A stretch of 26,495 bases of DNA from a virus. The first letter of the stretch is position 1. The number at the start of each line of letters is the position of its first letter. The stretch lies in the IMG/VR virus record IMGVR_UViG_3300035698_013143, positions 1-26,495 of that record, one strand, 5' to 3'. The position numbers and the translations under genes were made by a program. The notes under the pieces were generated by a model. That model saw only the letters and a list, made by a program, of their open reading frames with translations, made no database searches and had not been told where the DNA came from. Shown one piece after another: positions 21,732 to 26,495 of this stretch.

Positions 21732-21810
21732 TAGACACATATACATACTAAAATCGTAATAAAATAGCACACACAAAAGAAAAACAAGTAAAGAAAGGGG
21801 AATTCTAATC

Positions 21811-22344
21811 ATGAAAAGAAATGCACACGTAGAAATAGAAAAAGGTATGAAACAATTTTGTAAGATTGGTGGAGGAAGTCTTAGGCTTGCCGATGGTAGA
21901 AGGATTAAACCAAATCAATTATTTTGGGAGCATCCTGAAGTATTATCTAAGTCAGCTCTTATGGCAGTCAAAGAGGTACAGGGGAATGATATCCCAAAAC
22001 AGAAACAGGATAAGCCTAAAGACGTTAATTCGTTCAAATACTCAACAAAAGAAACCGATGAGGGATTTGTTGTAATAGATGAGAATGAGAAGGTGTTATC
22101 TGAGCCGGCTTCCGCCGAACAAGCAGAGGAATGGGCTTTCCTTCTAAGCTCCGGGAAAAAAGTCAAAGACTTAAACTTACACCCACAGGAGCAGGATACG
22201 GGGGATACTGTAATTGAATTTCACAAAGAGCAAGTGAGCCCAGGTTGGTTTGTCGTTAAAAATACGGCCGGAACACAAGTAAGTGAAGGTAAGATGCATA
22301 GCAAGAACGCAGATGCCTATATAGCTGAATTGTTAGAGGAGTAA
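21811..22344 (+). CDS. Hypothetical protein with two similar domains, 177 aa
   Basis: Unrecognised. The N-terminal part contains a basic KQFCKIGGGSLRLADGRRIK patch and a short helix. Two later segments look alike: KETDEGFVVIDENEKVLSEP and KEQVSPGWFVVKNTAGTQVS, each a beta hairpin of the form G[FW][VF]V followed by an acidic helix (EQAEEWAFLL; KNADAYIAELLEE), so an internal duplication is likely. AAAGGGG (21794-21800) precedes the ATG by 10 nt, and the gene starts a new transcription stretch after the capsid terminator. It could be a capsid-associated or connector-related protein; function unknown. Confidence 0.65.
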   Translation: MKRNAHVEIEKGMKQFCKIGGGSLRLADGRRIKPNQLFWEHPEVLSKSALMAVKEVQGNDIPKQKQDKPKDVNSFKYSTKETDEGFVVIDENEKVLSEPASAEQAEEWAFLLSSGKKVKDLNLHPQEQDTGDTVIEFHKEQVSPGWFVVKNTAGTQVSEGKMHSKNADAYIAELLEE

Positions 22345-22348
22345 GAGG

Positions 22349-23059
22349 ATGCGGGTATTACCTAAGATATGGACGAAAGCAGACGTTTGGTTAATTGGAG
22401 GCGGTGCGAGTGTGTTAGAGCAGTTTGCTATCCCTTCTGATATCATTGACGAGGTAAGAAACAAGGAGAAAGATGTGTCTTGTTTTAGTCCTTATCTTTC
22501 CGCCTTACATGACAAACACGTAATAGGTGTCAATGTGGCATTCAAGTTAGGTGATTGGGTTGATATTTTGTTTTTCGGAGATTTTAAATTCTTCGAAGGT
22601 TTTAGAAAGGAAATTGCGGCGTTTAAGGGAATTAAAGTCAGCTGTCACAAACGTTTTCGAGGTAATGAGTTTCGTGCGGAAAATATTAAATATTATTCCC
22701 GATCAAGAGAACAAGGATTGAGTAATAGCCCAGACAGCATATTATGGCACGGAAACTCCGGCGCTGCGGCGATTAATTTTGCCATTCATTTAGGCGTCAA
22801 AAGAATTTTTCTATTAGGGTTTGATATGGATTTGAGCGAGGAAGGATTTCAGCATTTTCATAATGAGTACACCTTACCCGGTAAATCTGGAGTAAAAGTA
22901 ACAAGTAAAGACCTTCCATTTAAGAGACAATCTACCGGATTTGCCGCAATAGCAAGCGCATCAAGAAAATTAGGTGTTGAGGTAATTAATGTATCACCAA
23001 ATAGCACGATTAACGTGTTTAGAAAGATGACAGTAAAAGAGGCATTGAGTTATGATTAA
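22349..23059 (+). CDS. DUF115/MptE-like Rossmann protein, probable sugar-modification enzyme
   Basis: 236 residues. The N-terminus ADVWLIGGGASVLEQF is a Rossmann nucleotide-binding start. HVIGVNVAFKLGDWVDILFF then GDFKFF is the 'viGvNxxxxlxxxvDxxffxD' pattern, and ILWHGNSGAAAINFAIHLGV followed by KRIFLLGFDM is the second conserved block of the DUF115/MptE-like superfamily. Members include enzymes of glycan synthesis (for example motility-associated glycosyltransferases) and a pterin pyrophosphokinase. Phage copies are mostly uncharacterised. It starts in AGAGGAGTAAGAGGATG and overlaps the next glycosyltransferase by 8 nt. With the GT and sulfotransferase that follow, a carbohydrate role is the best guess. 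Confidence 0.65.
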   Translation: MRVLPKIWTKADVWLIGGGASVLEQFAIPSDIIDEVRNKEKDVSCFSPYLSALHDKHVIGVNVAFKLGDWVDILFFGDFKFFEGFRKEIAAFKGIKVSCHKRFRGNEFRAENIKYYSRSREQGLSNSPDSILWHGNSGAAAINFAIHLGVKRIFLLGFDMDLSEEGFQHFHNEYTLPGKSGVKVTSKDLPFKRQSTGFAAIASASRKLGVEVINVSPNSTINVFRKMTVKEALSYD

Positions 23060-23693
23060 GAAATTTGTTTGTGTACTAAAATCAGGGGGTGACTATCAGC
23101 CAAAACAGGTGATAAATTTATTTCATCAATGTGCGAAATATCTTTCACAAATGGATGAATTTATCTGTTATACGGATGTCCCGATCAATTACCCAGGGGT
23201 AATTGAAAAACCTTTGATAGGAGATTTAGAAGGGCGGTGGAATATGCAAGAGGTTACCCGGGAAACTGGGCATGTTATTGCCACAGGTTTGGATATCTTG
23301 TTTCGTGAAAATTTGAATTGGTTGTGGAAAATAGAAGTGCAACCAAACGAAGTGTATGGGATGCACGCATTTAAGGCGTCTAAGAAATGGGCGAATGGAG
23401 TCACATTGTGGAAAGGTGATTGGCGGAAAATTTATACAAATTACAATAACAGAATTGCGTATAGAAAATATGACTTAGAACAAAACTGGACGGCGGAGAA
23501 ATTAAGACGGGAAAAGGCGCAATTGTGTTACCTCGAAGATAAGGGGCTTAAAATCGCTTCATATAAGGTACATCTTTTGACACTGCAAAAGGGTTTAGAG
23601 GACGTTGATATAGTGATATTTCACGGACAACCCAGGCCTCACAATTTACCCAATGAAAGTATTATAGGAAAATTATATAAAGATTTTGATTAA
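23052..23693 (+). CDS. GT8-like glycosyltransferase
   Basis: 213 residues. The N-terminal KKFVCVLKSGGDYQPKQVIN resembles the opening strand of sugar-nucleotide glycosyltransferases. GHVIATGLDILFRENLNWLW sits where a 'DxD'-like metal site follows a Leu-Asp strand, although the canonical DxD is not seen. The end VDIVIFHGQPRPHNLPNE is very like the HG-x-PRP end motif of phage and bacterial GT-A proteins. It overlaps the preceding DUF115-like gene by 8 nt and is followed by the sulfotransferase after 1 nt, so all three are one expression unit. The probable reaction is sugar transfer to a virion or cell-surface acceptor; donor unknown. Confidence 0.65.
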   Translation: MIKKFVCVLKSGGDYQPKQVINLFHQCAKYLSQMDEFICYTDVPINYPGVIEKPLIGDLEGRWNMQEVTRETGHVIATGLDILFRENLNWLWKIEVQPNEVYGMHAFKASKKWANGVTLWKGDWRKIYTNYNNRIAYRKYDLEQNWTAEKLRREKAQLCYLEDKGLKIASYKVHLLTLQKGLEDVDIVIFHGQPRPHNLPNESIIGKLYKDFD

Positions 23694-23694
23694 A

Positions 23695-24405
23695 ATGAAA
23701 CAACCTATTTTAATCACAGGCGCAGCACGGAGCGGAACCAGTATGGTTGCCGGGTGTATTGAATTGGCAGGAGCCTTCGGGGGAATTACCAGTCCTCCAA
23801 ACAAGAATAACGCCAAAGGGATGTTTGAAAATATATACATTCGGAACAACGTTGTAAAGCCTTATCTAAGGGGGTTAGAAGTAGATTCAAAATGCCAATT
23901 TCCTCTCCCAGAAATTGATCACACACCATTACCTTGTGATTGGAAGGAAAGAATCGAAATAAATATTATCCACCAAGGGTACGATGGCAGTGGCGAATGG
24001 TATTACAAAGGTGCTAAAATGTGCCTGATGTGGAAATTGTGGAAAGAAGCATATCCAGATGCGAAATGGTTAATCGTACGACGGGACACGGAAGAAATTG
24101 TCTCTTCATGTATGAAAACGGGATTTATGACCGCTTTCGCAAATTCTCATAATCAAAGAAAAGTCGGGGTAACCTCAGAACGGGCAGGTTGGAGATGGTG
24201 GGTTGATCAGCACTTGAAGCAATTTGATTCCATGTTAGCAGATGAGGAATTAAATGTACGGGTAATACGACCAGAAAAATTGCTCTTAGGAGATTACAGT
24301 GAAATGTATGAAGTATTGCCTTGGTTAGGCTTAGAATGGAACCCGGAAATTGTTAATTTCATTGAACCAAAATTATGGAAAACAAGAAAAAAAGGACTTA
24401 AATAA
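23695..24405 (+). CDS. PAPS-dependent sulfotransferase
   Basis: 236 residues from ATG 23695. The TTG three codons earlier lies in the previous gene's stop region, so ATG is preferred. The 5'-phosphosulfate loop is ILITGAARSGTSMVAG (Thr8-Ser16), and the 3'-phosphate site is KWLIVRRDTEEIVSSCMKTG (from Arg129), both classic sulfotransferase signatures. The end (LPWLGLEWNPEIVNFIEPKL) is also typical. It moves sulfate from PAPS to a hydroxyl or amine acceptor, most likely a sugar given its neighbours. Phage sulfotransferases are rare and usually of unknown target. Its stop overlaps the connector gene (TAATG), so it is translated within the late operon, indicating expression during virion assembly. 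Confidence 0.85.
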   Translation: MKQPILITGAARSGTSMVAGCIELAGAFGGITSPPNKNNAKGMFENIYIRNNVVKPYLRGLEVDSKCQFPLPEIDHTPLPCDWKERIEINIIHQGYDGSGEWYYKGAKMCLMWKLWKEAYPDAKWLIVRRDTEEIVSSCMKTGFMTAFANSHNQRKVGVTSERAGWRWWVDQHLKQFDSMLADEELNVRVIRPEKLLLGDYSEMYEVLPWLGLEWNPEIVNFIEPKLWKTRKKGLK

Positions 24406-24779
24406 TGGGACGAACTACGGCAGTCGAGGTTAAGCAGATAATTGAAACATCATTAGAGGATGCCATTGTAGATAGTTATATCAAGGGGGCAAATTTACTG
24501 GTAACTCAGGTATTAGGGGCATCGGCATTACCCTCCGAATTATTGGCGGAAATTGAAAGGTGGCTAACGGCTCATAATATCGCGATCACACGAGAACGGA
24601 TGGCGAAAACGGAAGGTGCTGGAGGGGCGTCTATTACATACATAGGCGAGGCTGGTGTTGGTTTGAATGCGACACCTTATGGACAAATGGTAGTAACGTT
24701 AGATACGTCAGGGAAAATGAAAGCATTAGGCAGTAAGCCTATCAAATTTCATGCAGTGCCTAAACAAATGGAGAATTAA
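24405..24779 (+). CDS. Head-to-tail connector (gp6-like adaptor)
   Basis: 124 residues, with an N-terminal helical half (TAVEVKQIIETSLEDAIVDS, LPSELLAEIERWLTAHNIAI) as in adaptor proteins that sit under the portal, and a small C-terminal beta part (GEAGVGLNATPYGQMVVTLD). It is the first of three short genes between the sulfotransferase and the tail-terminator-like gene, the standard order for adaptor, stopper and completion proteins in siphoviruses. Its start overlaps the sulfotransferase stop. No strong motif defines it; assignment rests on fold-like pattern and order. Confidence 0.65.
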   Translation: MGRTTAVEVKQIIETSLEDAIVDSYIKGANLLVTQVLGASALPSELLAEIERWLTAHNIAITRERMAKTEGAGGASITYIGEAGVGLNATPYGQMVVTLDTSGKMKALGSKPIKFHAVPKQMEN

Positions 24780-24782
24780 AAA

Positions 24783-25154
24783 ATGGGAATTGAAGCCACG
24801 GTTGCGAAATTTACAGTACAGACGGCGGTCTACTGGGGGGCACCAATTCCTGATGGTTTTGGGCAAAAGACTTTTACCAATCCTGTAGAAATTAGTTGTA
24901 GATGGGATGGGGATTTAACTTTGAAAGCGATAAGCAATCAGCAAGCCCCCGGACAGGCGAAGGATTCACATGCAAAGGTTTTGGTGACACAGGATTTACA
25001 GGTCGGGGGTTACCTAATGTTAGGCACGTTAAATGATTTAGATAGTGGAGAAACCAACCCAACCACAATTGAAGGGGCATATAAGATTATAAGATTTGTG
25101 AAAACTCCTATGGTACGCAAGACAGATGAATTTGTAAGAACAATTTATGTATAG
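24783..25154 (+). CDS. Head-tail connector (stopper-like)
   Basis: 123 residues, mostly beta: AKFTVQTAVYWGAPIPDGFG, a Trp-containing strand EISCRWDGDLTLKAISNQ, KDSHAKVLVTQDLQVGGYLM and YKIIRFVKTPMVRKTDEFVR. This barrel-like pattern is what head-closure (stopper) proteins show, plugging DNA exit after packaging. Family identity is not proven by a motif; order (adaptor before, gp10-like completion protein after) supports the role. The ATG has GGAG at 24771-24774, 8 nt upstream. Confidence 0.6.
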   Translation: MGIEATVAKFTVQTAVYWGAPIPDGFGQKTFTNPVEISCRWDGDLTLKAISNQQAPGQAKDSHAKVLVTQDLQVGGYLMLGTLNDLDSGETNPTTIEGAYKIIRFVKTPMVRKTDEFVRTIYV

Positions 25155-25159
25155 ATGAT

Positions 25160-25648
25160 ATGGCACGCAAAAAGGCACGATTAAAAGGAATACAGGATGT
25201 GACGCAAGGTCTAAATACAGCTTTCGCCAAAATAAAAGGCGGTAGTAAGAAAGGTCTTATTGAAGCGTCAATTTTGATTAGAAGGGATATGGAGGCTACC
25301 TCGCCGAAGATTCCTTTGGATACTGGAAACTTACGTGCCAGTTGGTTCAGTGTCATAGGAAATGGAAATATAGCAAACTCAGGACAATTTAAGGGGAAAG
25401 GTGCTGGGAACGAAAAAGCACTTCATTCCCAGGCAATCTCGGTTGCAAATAATATCACAAAATCTACGGTTAATCCGGTTATCATTTTAGGTTTTTCAGC
25501 CAGTTACGCTGAAATCGTACACGAGGTAATGGATAGTAAGATTTCTTATAATCGGGCTGGTAGTGGGCCCAAATTCTTTGAGTCCGCTCTATACAGAAAT
25601 AAACAGCAGATTTTGAAAATAATTATGGAAAACACAAAGGTAAGATAA
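25160..25648 (+). CDS. HK97 gp10-like neck/tail completion protein
   Basis: 162 residues. LKGIQDVTQGLNTAFAKIKG at the N-terminus, ILIRRDMEATSPKIPLDTGN followed by LRASWFSVIG, and the C-terminal ILGFSASYAEIVHEVMDSKI plus GPKFFESALYRNKQQILKII are the standard gp10-family blocks, notably 'P.dTGnLRaSw' and 'YA.iVHe'. This protein completes the head-tail joint. It starts 5 nt after the stopper-like gene and is followed within 1 nt by the tail-terminator-like gene. Confidence 0.85.
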   Translation: MARKKARLKGIQDVTQGLNTAFAKIKGGSKKGLIEASILIRRDMEATSPKIPLDTGNLRASWFSVIGNGNIANSGQFKGKGAGNEKALHSQAISVANNITKSTVNPVIILGFSASYAEIVHEVMDSKISYNRAGSGPKFFESALYRNKQQILKIIMENTKVR

Positions 25649-25649
25649 T

Positions 25650-26495
25650 ATGAATAGTGTATCCTATGACATATCGCAATTAATTGAGTTTCAGAGTGAG
25701 GGGGAGATGGTATTTGCGCAGAATCTTTTCATCGGAAGGGAGCCTGCGGAAATCCCGGCATCTACCGTCATTACGTTATTCGATACAAGTTCCGCAAGTC
25801 CCTCCTCTACCTATTCTGGCAGTGATTACATGTATGATTCTATTCAAATTAGGATTAGAAGTAATTATGAAGATGCCTTTGTGATGGCAACGAATTTGAA
25901 ACGTTGGTTACACAACAAGATACCGGGGCTTATTAACGGAACCTATTATAAATTGGTACGGTTAAATTCAGGCCCTGCGGTACTGGATTATGATGAAAAA
26001 GACCGTGTAAGAATAGTAATGAACTTTATCATCCACAGAACGGATGATACAAACATTGTAATTATGAATTTAGGTGATATAGAATTTCATGTAGGAATTA
26101 CGGATTCCTCAGACCCTTTCCCAGATGTCGGGCAGTCAAACGTCTTATACGTTGATAAAGGCGAGCAATCCCAATATCTTTGGGATATTGTTTCCGAGGC
26201 ATACGTACAGATAGGCGGTGGCGGCGGTGGTGTGACTGTTCACAATGAAACGACAGACAGGGATGCAGAGGATGCTCATCCTCAGAGTGCTGTTACTGGG
26301 TTGGTTGATGATTTGGCAGCGAAGCAGGACAAACCAATAGTCTCAAGTTTAACTATTCCAGCAGCCAGTTGGGTTGCAGATGAACAAACGGTTACAGTAA
26401 CAGGTGTAACAGCTGATAATGAAGTAGATGTAATTATAGAAACGCAAGTTGATGGTGATTTGTGGGCGGATGCTAACATCTATGTAATTTCACAG
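25650..26495 (+). CDS. Tail terminator-like protein with C-terminal fibre-like extension, partial
   Basis: The frame from ATG 25650 stays open to the right edge (282 codons, no stop seen). Residues 1-130 (SYDISQLIEFQSEGEMVFAQ, then YDSIQIRIRSNYEDAFVMAT and a final strand VRIVMNFIIHRTDDT) resemble small tail-terminator proteins that cap the tail tube (about 130 aa). Unusually, the protein continues with NVLYVDKGEQSQYLWDIVSE, six glycines (189-194), HNETTDRDAEDAHPQSAVTG, and a beta domain starting IVSSLTIPAASWVADEQTV. The AHPxSAxTGL segment and Gly linker are typical of phage fibres and baseplate or head whiskers. It looks like a terminator carrying a neck fibre. It has no usual stop position, so the true length is unknown. 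Confidence 0.7.
   Translation, partial: MNSVSYDISQLIEFQSEGEMVFAQNLFIGREPAEIPASTVITLFDTSSASPSSTYSGSDYMYDSIQIRIRSNYEDAFVMATNLKRWLHNKIPGLINGTYYKLVRLNSGPAVLDYDEKDRVRIVMNFIIHRTDDTNIVIMNLGDIEFHVGITDSSDPFPDVGQSNVLYVDKGEQSQYLWDIVSEAYVQIGGGGGGVTVHNETTDRDAEDAHPQSAVTGLVDDLAAKQDKPIVSSLTIPAASWVADEQTVTVTGVTADNEVDVIIETQVDGDLWADANIYVISQ

Noticed and set aside
25684-25884. Short + strand frame inside the tail-terminator gene
   Set aside because: It is an out-of-frame shadow of the long open frame that starts at 25650 and continues to the window edge.
1-26495. tRNA genes, CRISPR arrays, integrase or transposase
   Set aside because: I looked for tRNA-like T-arms, regularly spaced repeats and recombinase motifs and saw none; the only direct repeats are the 45-bp, 20-bp and 16-bp pairs listed.

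Overview
This window is a stretch of a tailed double-stranded DNA phage or prophage. Every convincing gene is on the + strand and spacing is tight, often with 1-20 nt overlaps. The host is not certain. The base composition is AT-rich. Many left-half genes start in A-rich contexts (forms of AAATTATG) with no clear Shine-Dalgarno, which is how Bacteroidetes and their phages usually look. Several virion genes do carry good AAGGAG-type sites. I favour a Bacteroidetes phage with moderate confidence. No integrase, repressor, tRNA, CRISPR array or lysis gene is visible, so lifestyle cannot be judged.

Layout. (1) 1-162: the last 53 codons of a PBSX-type large terminase, different from the complete terminase further right. 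(2) 381-2080: small proteins of unknown function. (3) 2067-2933: a TET-associated glycosyltransferase (TAGT) of the DNA-hypermodification type. (4) 2939-13135: replication and recombination genes, namely a sliding clamp, a family A DNA polymerase with an N-terminal uracil-glycosylase-like domain, a AAA+ clamp loader, a gp32-like ssDNA-binding protein, a RecA-like recombinase and a RuvC-like resolvase. This block is interrupted at 3995-5273 by an AT-rich cargo (DNA methyltransferase plus SpeD-family pyruvoyl decarboxylase) bracketed by perfect 45-bp direct repeats. (5) 13480-13921: intact queD followed by only the first 29 codons of queE, then an AT-rich 181-bp junction. (6) 14103-26495: the late module, with TerS, TerL, portal, MuF-like head protein, protease/scaffold, decoration protein, major capsid protein, an unknown protein, a sugar-modification cassette (DUF115/MptE-like protein, GT8-like glycosyltransferase, sulfotransferase), three head-to-tail connector or completion proteins, and a tail-terminator protein with a fibre-like C-terminal extension that runs off the right edge.

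How the genes fit together. The phage carries much of its own replisome (clamp, loader, polymerase, SSB) and a recombination set (RecA, RuvC, possibly a mediator at 9229-9729). Around it sit several candidate nucleic-acid modification genes (TAGT, methyltransferase, QueD and broken QueE), which suggests past or present protection of phage DNA against restriction. The sulfotransferase and glycosyltransferase cassette lies inside the morphogenesis operon, which suggests the virion, or less likely the host surface, is decorated with a sulfated glycan.

Most unusual points: the repeat-bracketed methyltransferase/SpeD cargo, the sulfation/glycosylation cassette among head genes, the tail terminator fused to a fibre-like domain, a nested scaffold start inside the protease gene, and two unrelated TerL sequences with a truncated queE at the module boundary.
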